From positions 496,001 through 560,000 of the forward strand of contig NZ_FSRK01000001.1 of assembly GCF_900141765.1 (NCBI RefSeq): a DNA stretch of 64,000 bases, read 5' to 3'. Source of the DNA: Epilithonimonas zeae (GTDB lineage Bacteria > Bacteroidota > Bacteroidia > Flavobacteriales > Weeksellaceae). The notes under the pieces were generated by a model, which saw only the letters and a list, made by a program, of their open reading frames with translations, was not told where the DNA came from and ran no database searches. Both the position numbers and the translations under genes were made by a program. Shown here one piece after another: positions 52,640-62,400 of this stretch; position 1 is the first letter of the stretch, and every line of letters starts with the position of its first letter.

Positions 52640-54778
52640 ATGAAGTCTATCTTATATTCTGCTTTATTTCTTTCCGCATTGTTATGTGCTCAGGAACATC
52701 AATATGATTATACTTTTTTCACGAACAGTTTGATGAAAGATAATTTCTTTTATGGAAATATAAAGTCTTCCGGAAGCTCTTCTGTCAAAAATCAGAACAA
52801 TAAATTATTGGTTGATAGAAATGAATTCCATTCTCCGGGAAATTCTATCTTGCTGGATTATAAAAATGCAAAAGACGGAAAATGGGAAGCATCTATAGAA
52901 TATGAAGAAGTAAGAGGAAAGGATTTTTTCAACAAAGCTAATTTTCTAAGTTTTTGGATTAAATCTGAAAAGAATGATTCTAATATTTTACCAACTGTAA
53001 AACTTCAAAAAACAGATGGGACTTTTTCAAAACCAATTACACTTAAGTTGACGAAAAAGAATCAATGGGAAAATATTCTAATCGATATTTCAAACCTTGA
53101 TATTTCTGTTATAAATAACCCAAGATTAATAAAAGCCGTCATTTTCTCTCAACCCGAAAATTCTGAATCAAATAATAAAATTTGGCTTGATGATATTGCC
53201 TTCATCGATTCAAAAGAAAAGAAAATCATTTCTGAAACGCCTAAGATTTCATCAGCGAAAGGTTATATGAAACACGTTGACCTGAAATGGAATCCATTAA
53301 CAAATGACAATGTCCGATACGTAAAAATCTACCGCTCAGAAAATGGTAAAGACTTTAAACCGATCGGAATTCAGGATTCTTATATTGACAGATTTGCAGA
53401 TTTTACCAATGAAACAGGAAAGGTATATTCTTATAAAATAAGTTTCCTAGACAAGCTTTTCAATGAATCCAAATTATCAGAAATTATTTCTACCGAAACC
53501 AAAAATATGTCGGATGAGGAATTGATGACGATGGTTCAAGAAGCTTCTTTCAATTATTATTGGGATGGCGCAGAAACGGAAAGCGGTTTGTCAAAAGAAA
53601 ATACGAACGGAAGACAGAATATGATTGCAACAGGCGCTTCAGGTTTCGGAATTATGGCTTTGATTGCAGGAACAGAAAGAGCTTTTATCTCAAGAAAAGA
53701 ATCGGTTGAACGTTTTACAAAAATCGTGAACTTCATCGAAAAAGCCGACAAATATCACGGCGCAGTTGCTCATTTCATCGATGGAAAAACAGGGAAAACC
53801 GAACCTTTTTTTGGAACAAAAGATAACGGAGCGGATTTGGTGGAAACTTCTTTTTTAGTTCAAGGCTTGCTCGCTGCTCATCAATATTTCAATAAAGACA
53901 ATGCCGAAGAAAAAAACATCAGACAAAAGATTGATAAATTCTGGAAAGGAATCGAGTGGAATTGGTTTAAACAAAAACCGGATAGCAAATATCTCTATTG
54001 GCACTGGTCGCCTGACCAGGGTTGGGTAATTAACCATAATTTGATTGGCTGGAACGAGACGATGGTCACTTACCTGATGGCAATCGCTTCTCCAACGCAT
54101 TCTGTGCCAGCAAGTCTGTATTATTCGGGTTGGGCAAGTCAGGATAAAATTGCGCAGGATTACAGAAAAGATTGGGGAAATTCTAATGAAGGCGCAATGT
54201 ACACCAACGGAAATACTTATTACGGAATCAAGCTGGATGTCGGTGTCAACAAAGGTGGTCCGTTGTTTTTCGCACATTATTCCTTTATGGGCTACGACCC
54301 GCACGGTTTGACGGACAGATATACCAACTACTTCAAGAATAATCAGAACATTGCCAAAATTAATTATCTATATTGCGTCGAAAATCCGAAAAAACAAAAA
54401 GGTTACGGCAAAGATGGTTGGGGTCTAACGGCTTCCGACGGACCAAATGGCTATAATCCGGATGAACCTGTAGAAAGAGAAGATACAGGAAAACTGACAC
54501 CAACTGGTGCAATCGCATCTTTTCCGTACACACCAACCGAATCTATGGCAGTTCTGAAAAATTTCTACCTCAATTACGGCGATTTCCTTTGGGGTGAATA
54601 TGGTTTCCGCGATTCATTTGATTTGAATAACAATTGGTGTTCGCCAATCTTTATGGGGCTGAATCAAGCGCCAATGACCGTGATGATAGAAAACTACAGA
54701 ACCAGCTTGATTTGGAACTTATTTATGAGCCATCCGGATGTGAAAACCGGAATCCAAAAATTAGAGAAAGAAAAATAA
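52640..54778 (+). CDS. GH144-like/glucoamylase family secreted glucanase
   Basis: 712 residues with a signal peptide (FLSALLCAQ). An N-terminal jelly-roll carbohydrate-binding-like region (about 25-190, SFWIKSEKNDSN; KIWLDDIAFID), a fibronectin type III-like domain (about 205-285) and a long alpha/alpha barrel (about 290-700, SFNYYWDGAETESGLSKENT; ATGASGFGIMALIAGTERAF; DNGADLVETSFLVQGLLAA; DSFDLNNNWCSP) follow. This is the PF10091 glucoamylase-like/GH144 type, whose characterised members are endo-beta-1,2-glucanases; other beta-glucans are possible. It overlaps the rlmF start by one base. Confidence 0.88.
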   Translation: MKSILYSALFLSALLCAQEHQYDYTFFTNSLMKDNFFYGNIKSSGSSSVKNQNNKLLVDRNEFHSPGNSILLDYKNAKDGKWEASIEYEEVRGKDFFNKANFLSFWIKSEKNDSNILPTVKLQKTDGTFSKPITLKLTKKNQWENILIDISNLDISVINNPRLIKAVIFSQPENSESNNKIWLDDIAFIDSKEKKIISETPKISSAKGYMKHVDLKWNPLTNDNVRYVKIYRSENGKDFKPIGIQDSYIDRFADFTNETGKVYSYKISFLDKLFNESKLSEIISTETKNMSDEELMTMVQEASFNYYWDGAETESGLSKENTNGRQNMIATGASGFGIMALIAGTERAFISRKESVERFTKIVNFIEKADKYHGAVAHFIDGKTGKTEPFFGTKDNGADLVETSFLVQGLLAAHQYFNKDNAEEKNIRQKIDKFWKGIEWNWFKQKPDSKYLYWHWSPDQGWVINHNLIGWNETMVTYLMAIASPTHSVPASLYYSGWASQDKIAQDYRKDWGNSNEGAMYTNGNTYYGIKLDVGVNKGGPLFFAHYSFMGYDPHGLTDRYTNYFKNNQNIAKINYLYCVENPKKQKGYGKDGWGLTASDGPNGYNPDEPVEREDTGKLTPTGAIASFPYTPTESMAVLKNFYLNYGDFLWGEYGFRDSFDLNNNWCSPIFMGLNQAPMTVMIENYRTSLIWNLFMSHPDVKTGIQKLEKEK

Positions 54779-55701
54779 TGACCGAAAAATCCAGCCTTCA
54801 TCCCAGAAATATCCACCGAAATTCCTATGATTTCGAAGAATTGATTGCCTCGGTTCCCGAACTCAAACATTACGTTTTCAAAAATGATTACGATACATTG
54901 ACTATTAATTTCAGTCTTCCGCAAGCTGTGAAATTGCTCAACAAAGCCTTGCTTTTGAAATATTACAATATCAAAGATTGGGACATTCCGGAAGGCAATC
55001 TTTGTCCACCGATCCCTGGACGTGCAGATTACGTGCATTATTTGACAGATTTGTTAGCGGAAGAAAATGGCGAGATTCCAACTGGAAATTCAGTGAAAGG
55101 TTTGGATATCGGAACTGGTGCAAATTTAGTTTATCCGCTAATTGCTAATAGTTCGTACGGCTGGAATATTTTGGGAACAGACATTAATAAAGATTCTCTG
55201 GAAAATGCTCAGAAGATTTTAGACAGCAATCCGGATTTGGTAGAAAATATTCATTTGAAATTCCAACCAGATTCTGATTTTATCTTTAAAAATATATTGT
55301 CGTCCGATGACAAATTCACATTCTCGATGTGCAATCCGCCTTTCCACGAATCTGCAGAAGATGCATTGCAAGGCAATCGCAGAAAAACCAAAAATCTTAG
55401 ACACAACAAAGCTCAAAAACCAATTCTCAACTTCGGCGGAAATCAATCCGAGCTTTGGTGCGAAGGTGGCGAGGAAGCTTTTATCAAGAAAATGATAAAC
55501 GAAAGTGTGCAGTTCAAATCCCAGGTTTTGTGGTTCACCACTTTGGTTTCCAAAAAAGACAACCTGCATCAGCTGACGACTTTATTAAAAAACCTCAAAG
55601 TCCCAGAGTTCAGAACCATCGATATGGCACAAGGTCAGAAAATCAGCCGGATTTTGGCTTGGACATTTGTACCGAAAAATAATCGGAAGATTTTCTTTTA
55701 G
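54778..55701 (+). CDS. rlmF: 23S rRNA m6A1618 methyltransferase
   Basis: 307 residues from the ATG at 54778, which overlaps the previous stop (TAATG). An in-frame extension to 54634 lies wholly within the glucanase gene and is rejected. The AdoMet motif is LDIGTGANLVYPL and the catalytic NPPF motif is in FSMCNPPFHESAEDA, followed by LNFGGNQSELWCEGGEEAFI, the RlmF signature. It methylates A1618 of 23S rRNA. Coupling to a secreted glucanase gene has no obvious meaning. Confidence 0.93.
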   Translation: MTEKSSLHPRNIHRNSYDFEELIASVPELKHYVFKNDYDTLTINFSLPQAVKLLNKALLLKYYNIKDWDIPEGNLCPPIPGRADYVHYLTDLLAEENGEIPTGNSVKGLDIGTGANLVYPLIANSSYGWNILGTDINKDSLENAQKILDSNPDLVENIHLKFQPDSDFIFKNILSSDDKFTFSMCNPPFHESAEDALQGNRRKTKNLRHNKAQKPILNFGGNQSELWCEGGEEAFIKKMINESVQFKSQVLWFTTLVSKKDNLHQLTTLLKNLKVPEFRTIDMAQGQKISRILAWTFVPKNNRKIFF

Positions 55702-55739
55702 ATCCTAATAGCTTTTTTAAAGTAGTTTAAAATATTCAA

Positions 55740-55776
55740 AACCTTTCAAATTTTCAATCTGTGAAAGGTTTTTTTT
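55740..55776 (+). terminator. Terminator after rlmF
   Basis: AACCTTTCA (55740-55748), 13-base loop, TGAAAGGTT (55762-55770), six T. Confidence 0.85.
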
Positions 55777-55825
55777 ATGCGAAAAATACTCCTTTTGAGG
55801 TATTTTACTTGTCAATAATGAAATC

Positions 55826-55833
55826 TAACTTTG
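55826..55833 (+). promoter_or_regulatory. Promoter -7 element of the T9SS cargo gene
   Basis: TAACTTTG, 20 bases before the ATG, with TTG 14 to 18 bases upstream. Confidence 0.5.
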
Positions 55834-55853
55834 GATTTATAAAATTATAGTTT

Positions 55854-56339
55854 ATGAAATCTAAAATTTATTTTTCAGGGCTTTTGTTGTTTTCATTTAT
55901 CTGGAATGTTAAATCACAAAGCCTCACGCTTTCCGGAGGGGAATCCGAAAGTAGTTCAGGAGGAAGTATCTCTTCTTCTATAGGGCTTTCGCCAGCTACC
56001 GTTGCCTGGAATGGGTCTTACACAGTTTCGTCTGGTAGCCAGCAACCGTACGAAATTTCTATGCATTTGAGTGTTGTAGATATCAAAAATAAAAATATTG
56101 ATATCAAAATCTATCCAAATCCTTTTTCTGAAAATGTCTCTGTGAAATTTTCGCAGGATTATAAAAAAGAAAAATACGACTATAGAATTTTTGACTTAAA
56201 TGGCAGATTGATTATTAAAGGAGAATTAAGAGAAACCGCAAATATTCTCAATCTACAAAATCTATCAATAGGCAATTATATTCTGGAGATCAACCAGTTT
56301 GGGATAACTATTAATACTTACAAAATCATCAAAAAATAA
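55854..56339 (+). CDS. Small T9SS type A sorting-domain protein
   Basis: 161 residues with a signal peptide (LLLFSFIWNVKSQS). A short Ser/Gly-rich region (about 20-65, GGESESSSGGSISSS) has no catalytic domain. The C-terminal 80 residues are a type A sorting domain: IKIYPNPFSENVSVKF, DYRIFDLNGRLIIKGEL, IGNYILEINQFG, ending in KIIKK. It should be secreted by the type IX system and attached to the surface. The cargo part is too short for an enzyme. Six bases precede the next gene. Confidence 0.88.
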   Translation: MKSKIYFSGLLLFSFIWNVKSQSLTLSGGESESSSGGSISSSIGLSPATVAWNGSYTVSSGSQQPYEISMHLSVVDIKNKNIDIKIYPNPFSENVSVKFSQDYKKEKYDYRIFDLNGRLIIKGELRETANILNLQNLSIGNYILEINQFGITINTYKIIKK

Positions 56340-56344
56340 AAATT

Positions 56345-57097
56345 ATGAAAACTTTTTTACAAATTTTAATCTTGTTTGTTTCTGTATCAATTTTTGGACA
56401 AACATCAAACAAGTTTGGATATCAAGCTGTTGTTAGAGATGCGCTTAATGGGTTATTGCAAAATCACAATTTAAAAGTAAGAGCAAGTATCCTAATTGGG
56501 AATAATGCAGTTTATTCGGAAGTTCACTTGCCAAAAACCAATGATAATGGTTTGTTTAATTTACAAGTTGGAGGTGGTGTAGCTGAATCAGGGAATTTTA
56601 GCAATATCGATTGGAGTCAAGGAAATCTTTTTTTAAAGATTGAGACAGATATATTGAATGGTTGGGGATATAGTATAGTTAGTAATACGGAACTACTAAA
56701 TGTTCCATTTGCTAATTATGCGGATAAGGCTAGAGAACTATCAAATCCTGCTGCTACGATTTCTGGTTTATATAAGGGTATTTATAATAGTAGTTTACCA
56801 AGTAATATATATTATATGATAATTCAGTATCTTAGTCCCAAAAAAATTAAATGTGATATATTCTACTCTCAAAATATAAGTACAGGAGCTTATTCTCAGG
56901 ATATTATATCTATGATTGGCGATGTGGAAAATGTAAATAATTATTCCGCTAAAAATATTTGGTTTAATATTGTTCTTAGCAGTAACGCTAATCCAACTTG
57001 GATTCCTTCGCAATTACAACCAAATGTTTTTGAAGGAAGTAAAATTACTTTTTTTGGATCAAGTGGATCGTCAGTTATTTTTGATAAGATTGAATAA
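56345..57097 (+). CDS. Secreted protein with common Bacteroidota N-terminal domain
   Basis: 250 residues with a signal peptide (FVSVSIFGQ). Residues about 20-130 (KFGYQAVVRDALNGLL; KVRASILIGNNAVYSEVH; IDWSQGNLFLKIETD; LLNVPFANYADKA) match a domain found at the start of many large Bacteroidota secreted or tail-fibre-like proteins. Here it is followed by only 120 AT-rich residues of unknown type, and no T9SS sorting domain is present. Probably cotranscribed with the preceding cargo gene. Function unknown. Confidence 0.75.
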   Translation: MKTFLQILILFVSVSIFGQTSNKFGYQAVVRDALNGLLQNHNLKVRASILIGNNAVYSEVHLPKTNDNGLFNLQVGGGVAESGNFSNIDWSQGNLFLKIETDILNGWGYSIVSNTELLNVPFANYADKARELSNPAATISGLYKGIYNSSLPSNIYYMIIQYLSPKKIKCDIFYSQNISTGAYSQDIISMIGDVENVNNYSAKNIWFNIVLSSNANPTWIPSQLQPNVFEGSKITFFGSSGSSVIFDKIE

Positions 57098-57135
57098 ATA
57101 TTTTTACTTTCAATTTTTTACATATTTTAATTTCA

Positions 57136-57143
57136 TAAATTTG
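57136..57143 (+). promoter_or_regulatory. lysS promoter -7 element
   Basis: TAAATTTG, 24 bases before the ATG. Confidence 0.55.
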
Positions 57144-57167
57144 CAGTTCCAAAAAAATTGAATTAAA

Positions 57168-58868
57168 ATGTCATTATCAGAACAGGAAATTATCCGTCGC
57201 GAAAAACTACAGAAATTGACCGATTTGGGAATCGATGCATTCCCAGCCGCTGAATACAAAATCACAGATTCCACAAAATCTATAAAACAGGATTTCGAAG
57301 AAGGGAAGAAGGTGGTGATTGCCGGAAGATTGATGTCCAGAAGAATCCAGGGGAAGGCAAGTTTTGCAGAATTGCAGGATTCTGAAGGTAGAATTCAGGT
57401 TTATTTTAACCGTGATGAGATTTGTACTGGTGAAGACAAAACTTTATATAATGAGGTTTACAAACATCTTCTAGATATCGGTGATATCATCGGAATCGAA
57501 GGTGAATTGTTCAAAACTCAGGTTGGAGAGATGACAGTAATGGTGAAGAATTTCACATTGTTGACAAAATCTCTTCGTCCGCTTCCACTTCCAAAAGTAG
57601 ATGCTGAAGGTAATGTTTTTGATGGTTTCACAGATGCAGAATTGCGTTACAGACAACGTTATGCAGATTTGGTCGTGAATCCTCACGTGAAAGAAATTTT
57701 CGTAAAAAGAACAAAATTGTTCAATGCGATGAGAACGTTCTTCAACGATGCCGGATATTTTGAAGTTGAGACGCCGATTTTGCAATCAATTCCTGGTGGA
57801 GCAGCAGCGAGACCATTTATTACTCATCACAATGCTTTGGATATTCCTTTATATCTTAGAATTGCCAACGAATTATATCTGAAAAGATTAATCGTTGGTG
57901 GATTTGATGGCGTTTATGAATTCTCGAAAAACTTCAGAAACGAAGGAATGGACAGAACGCACAATCCGGAATTTACAGCAATGGAGATCTATGTAGCTTA
58001 CAAAGATTACAACTGGATGATGGATTTCACAGAAAAATTGCTGGAATTCTGTGCAACTTCCGTGAACGGCTCTGCGGAATCAACTTTCGGCGAACACAAA
58101 ATCAACTGGAAAGCGCCTTATCCAAGGGTTTCTATGACAGAAGCGATTTTGAAATATACAGGATTTGACATCACTGGAAAATCTGAGCAGGAGTTATTCG
58201 ACTTCGCAAAATCTATCGGAATAGAAGTGAACGAAACAATGGGCAAAGGAAAATTGATTGATGAGATTTTTGGAGAAAAGTGCGAAGGGAACTTCATTCA
58301 GCCAACTTTCATTACAGATTATCCTGTTGAGATGTCGCCTTTGACCAAAAAACACAGAAGCCAGGAAGGTTTGACAGAGCGTTTCGAATTAATGGTTTGC
58401 GGAAAAGAAATCGCGAATGCTTATTCGGAATTGAATGACCCGATTGACCAAAGACAACGTTTTGAACATCAATTGTTATTATCAGAAAAAGGAGACGATG
58501 AAGCAACAGGCTTTATCGATGAAGATTTCCTTAGAGCTTTGGAATACGGAATGCCTCCAACTTCTGGTTTAGGCGTAGGAATGGACAGATTGATAATGTT
58601 CTTGACCAATAATCCATCAATTCAGGAAGTTCTTTTCTTCCCTCAAATGAGACCAGAAAAGAAAACTCCAACCGTTGAATTAGGAGAAGATGAAAAAGTA
58701 ATCCTCGAGATTCTTAATTCTCAAGAAGATGCGCTGGAATTGAATGAAGTAAAAACCCGTTCTCAGCTTTCCGGAAAAAAATGGGACAAAGCTTCTAAAA
58801 CTTTAACTAAAAATAATTTGGTAAAAGTTGAGAAAATTGATGAGGTTTTATTAATGAAGTTGATTTAA
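57168..58868 (+). CDS. lysS: Lysyl-tRNA synthetase, class II, with C-terminal extension
   Basis: 566 residues. The N-terminal OB-fold binds the anticodon (VVIAGRLMSRRIQGKASFAELQDSEGRIQVYF). Class II motifs follow: motif 2 FRNEGMDRTHNPEFTAMEIY and motif 3 GLGVGMDRLIMFLTNNPSIQEVLFFP. The usual protein ends soon after motif 3; here about 70 more residues follow (GEDEKVILEILNSQEDALELNEV...LLMKLI), looking like a small winged-helix or helical domain. The extension may be lineage-specific. A terminator lies about 200 bases downstream. Confidence 0.95.
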   Translation: MSLSEQEIIRREKLQKLTDLGIDAFPAAEYKITDSTKSIKQDFEEGKKVVIAGRLMSRRIQGKASFAELQDSEGRIQVYFNRDEICTGEDKTLYNEVYKHLLDIGDIIGIEGELFKTQVGEMTVMVKNFTLLTKSLRPLPLPKVDAEGNVFDGFTDAELRYRQRYADLVVNPHVKEIFVKRTKLFNAMRTFFNDAGYFEVETPILQSIPGGAAARPFITHHNALDIPLYLRIANELYLKRLIVGGFDGVYEFSKNFRNEGMDRTHNPEFTAMEIYVAYKDYNWMMDFTEKLLEFCATSVNGSAESTFGEHKINWKAPYPRVSMTEAILKYTGFDITGKSEQELFDFAKSIGIEVNETMGKGKLIDEIFGEKCEGNFIQPTFITDYPVEMSPLTKKHRSQEGLTERFELMVCGKEIANAYSELNDPIDQRQRFEHQLLLSEKGDDEATGFIDEDFLRALEYGMPPTSGLGVGMDRLIMFLTNNPSIQEVLFFPQMRPEKKTPTVELGEDEKVILEILNSQEDALELNEVKTRSQLSGKKWDKASKTLTKNNLVKVEKIDEVLLMKLI

Positions 58869-59072
58869 TGTTTTCTTTAAATTGTTATTGAAAATTATTT
58901 ATAATAAAATTAAATTTATTAATTATTTAAATAAATTTAATTAATGATGATAAATTTTTAAAATTAAATTTGCTTTTTATTTTTTAATTTCTAAATAATT
59001 AAAAACCCTTTTAAATAAATAACTTTATCAAAACATAATATTGTTTTGGTTTGAAACTGAATTTAAAATATT

Positions 59073-59097
59073 ACACCCCTAAATTTTTTAGGGGTGT
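59073..59097 (+). terminator. Terminator downstream of lysS
   Basis: ACACCCCTAAA pairs with TTTAGGGGTGT around a TTT loop, followed by a T run; 205 bases after the lysS stop. Confidence 0.88.
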
Positions 59098-59391
59098 TTT
59101 TGTTTTATATTCGATTTTAACTCAATATCATATTTTTAGAAAGATTAGATTTAATTCTACGTTTTTCCAATCCTTATTGAAATGTATATTTTGATTAATT
59201 GTCTGATTGTTAATACTTTGGTTATTTTATATGTTAATTCAGTTTTAACAACTTTTTGCCCAATGTTAAATTAATGTAAATTATCGGCAAATAAAAGATG
59301 TTTTATTTGTTTTAAATCTTATTTGTAGTTTTTATAATTGCTGATTCGGTAATTTAAAATCATTTTTGACTCTTTTTTCATTAAGTTTGTT

Positions 59392-59399
59392 AGTATACA
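59392..59399 (+). promoter_or_regulatory. gltB promoter -7 element
   Basis: TAAGTTTG, 12 bases before the ATG, implying a nearly leaderless mRNA if correct. Confidence 0.45.
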
Positions 59400-59411
59400 A
59401 AATTGATGTAG

Positions 59412-62400
59412 ATGAAAAGAGCAAGGGGAACTTCCCAAAAATCCATTTCCAAAAATCAAGGACTTTATTTACCAGAGACAGAATTTGACTCCTGCGGAGT
59501 TGGTTTTGTGGCTAATATAAAAGGACTCAAAAGTTTCAAAATTGTCAGCGATGCAATTACGATGCTCGAAAATATGGAGCATCGTGGTGCTACAGGTTAT
59601 GAAAGTAATACAGGTGACGGCGCAGGAATTCAAATCCAACTACCACACGAATTGCTTTTCGATGAAGCCTTAAAGTATGGAATTGATATTGCCGAACCTG
59701 GACAATATGGTGTTGGGATGCTTTTCTTTCCTCAGAATAATTTCATCAGGCAAGAATGTAAAGAGATTATTGAGCAATCGGCGGAAAAGTTAGGACTCAA
59801 AATTTTGGGTTATCGTCCTGTTCCTGTTAGCAATATAGATTTAGGAGATTTGGCAAAAAGCGTAGAACCTGTGATGGAAATGCTTTTTGTAGAGCGCCCT
59901 TTTGATATAGAAACTGATAAAGATTTTGAGAGAAAATTGTTCGTTTTCAAAAATTATATTTCACATCAGATTACGAGCGTAACAAGCAATGACCCAATTG
60001 GTTTTTACGTCGCTTCTTTTTCCTGTAAAAAGCTGATTTACAAAGGTCAGTTGCGTTCGGTTCAGATTCGTAACTATTTCAAGGATTTGTCAGACCCGAG
60101 ATTGCGTTCGGCTTTCGGAATGGTGCATTCACGTTTTGCAACCAATACAAATCCGACGTGGAGTTTGGCGCAACCGTTTCGTTTTTTGGCTCACAATGGC
60201 GAAATCAATACGATTGGAGGGAATCTGAATTGGTTGAAATCTTCAGAAAAAACATTCGAAAGTTCCAATTTTACTGCTCAGGAAATGGATATGATTTTGC
60301 CAATCACAAAACCAGGACAATCCGATTCTTCCTACCTTGATAATATGGTAGAATTGCTTTATCATTCGGGCCGTTCGCTTCCGCATACAATGATGATGCT
60401 GATTCCTGAGGCTTGGGATGGTCACAAGCAAATGGAAGATTACAAGAAGGATTTTTACGAATTTCACGCTTGTATGATGGAACCTTGGGATGGTCCTGCT
60501 TCTATTTCTTTTACAGATGGCGAAATGATTGGGGCGACTTTGGATAGAAACGGACTTCGGCCTTCACGATATTGCGTTACTTCTGATGACCGCGTTATTA
60601 TGGCTTCGGAGTCGGGTGCTTTGCCTGTAGATCCACAAAAGGTCATAAAAAGAGGTCGCCTTCAACCTGGAAAAATGTTCTTGGTTGATATGAAGAAAGG
60701 CGAAATCATAAGTGATGAAGCGCTGAAAAAAGAGATTTGTACTTCTCGGCCGTATAGAGATTGGTTGGATAAAATGAAGATTAATATCAACGAATTGCCA
60801 AGTCCGAAAATCCGTTTTAACAAATTACAGTCTGAAGATATTTTCAAATATCAAAAAGCTTTCGGGTATTCCAGAGAAGATTTGGATGTCGTTATCAAAG
60901 AAATGGCGGAGCAGGGAAAAGAACCAATTGGTTCTATGGGTTTTGATGCACCTTTGGCTGTTCTGAGTGAAAAACCGCAACATCTCAGTTCTTATTTCAA
61001 ACAATTATTTGCTCAGGTGACAAATCCACCTATCGACCCGATTCGGGAAAAGTTGGTGATGTCTTTGACTACAATTCTTGGCGGAAGCGGTAATCTTTTG
61101 GAAGAAGATAAAAACTTCGCCCATTCTATAAAATTAGATGACCCGATTCTGAATAATGAACAATTGGAAAAGTTGAGAAGTGTAGATACGGGGAAATTTC
61201 AATCGAAAACCATTTATACTTATTTTAAGACGGATGAGAAGGAAGGAACTTTGAGAAAGGCAATTGATAGGATTTGTCGTTATGCGATAGATGCTGTGGA
61301 TGACGGGTTTGAGGTTATTGTGCTTTCCGACCGTTCTTTGGATTCTGGTCATGCGGCAATTCCTTCTCTTTTGGCGTGTTCTGCGGTTCATCACCATTTG
61401 ATAAGAAAAGGTGTTCGTCGAAAAATTGGAATTGTGATGGAGGTTGGCGATGTCTGGGAAGTTCATCATTTTGCGGCTTTGCTGGGTTTTGGAGCTACGG
61501 CTATCAATCCTTATTTGGCTTTGGCGAGTATCCGCGAAATGTTCCATAAAAATGAATTCGGAAGCGAAATAGAATTAGAAAAATTAAAAAATAATTATAG
61601 AAAAGCGGTTGGAGATGGACTTTTGAAGATATTTTCAAAGATGGGAATTTCTACATTGCAGTCTTATCACGGCGCTCAGATTTTTGAGATTATTGGTCTT
61701 AATAAAGCGGTTGTTAATACGTGTTTCACCGGAGCGATTTCAAGAATAGATGGAATTGGGTTTGATGAAATTGCAAAAGAAGCTTTGACAAAACATTTCA
61801 ATGCGTTTGGTCGGAAATTACCTCAACAAATCTTAGAGCCGGGCGGCATTTATCAATGGAAACCGGAGAACGAATATCATCAGTTCAATCCGCAATCTGT
61901 CCATCTTTTGCAACAGGCAACTTGGAATGATCGTTATGATATATTCAAGAAATATTCAAGAACGGTCAATCAACTTTCAGAGAAAGCTTCACTTTTACGC
62001 GGTTTGATGGATTTTAAAAACGACAGACAATCGATTTCTATTGATGAAGTTGAGCCGGTAGAGAATATTTTAAAACGTTTTGCAACGGGCGCGATGTCTT
62101 TTGGTTCGATTTCTTATGAAGCGCATTCTACATTAGCAATTGCGATGAATCGAATTGGTGCAAAAAGCAATACGGGCGAAGGAGGAGAAGATGAGAAGCG
62201 TTATGTTTTGGATGAAAATGGAAATAATTTGCGCTCGGCAATTAAACAAGTGGCATCGGGAAGATTCGGTGTTACAGCGAGATATTTGGCGGAAGCAGAA
62301 GAGCTTCAAATCAAAATGGCACAAGGTGCAAAACCGGGCGAAGGTGGGCAATTGCCTGGTTTCAAAGTGGATGAATGGATTGGAAAAACCCGACATTCTA

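Larger units (their letters stand above)
58869..59411. other. Very AT-rich spacer between lysS and gltB
   Basis: No gene seen in 543 bases. It contains runs of A and T with repeated TTTAATTA-like text, the lysS terminator at 59073 and the gltB promoter at 59392. ATGTTAAATTAATGTAAATTA near 59263 is a partial direct repeat and possible operator. Confidence 0.45.

Noticed and set aside
54634-54777. In-frame upstream extension of rlmF
   Set aside because: It lies inside the glucanase gene; the TAATG overlap start gives the normal RlmF N-terminus.
55500-55535. GTTCAAATCC, tRNA T-loop-like text
   Set aside because: It is within rlmF coding sequence and no cloverleaf surrounds it.
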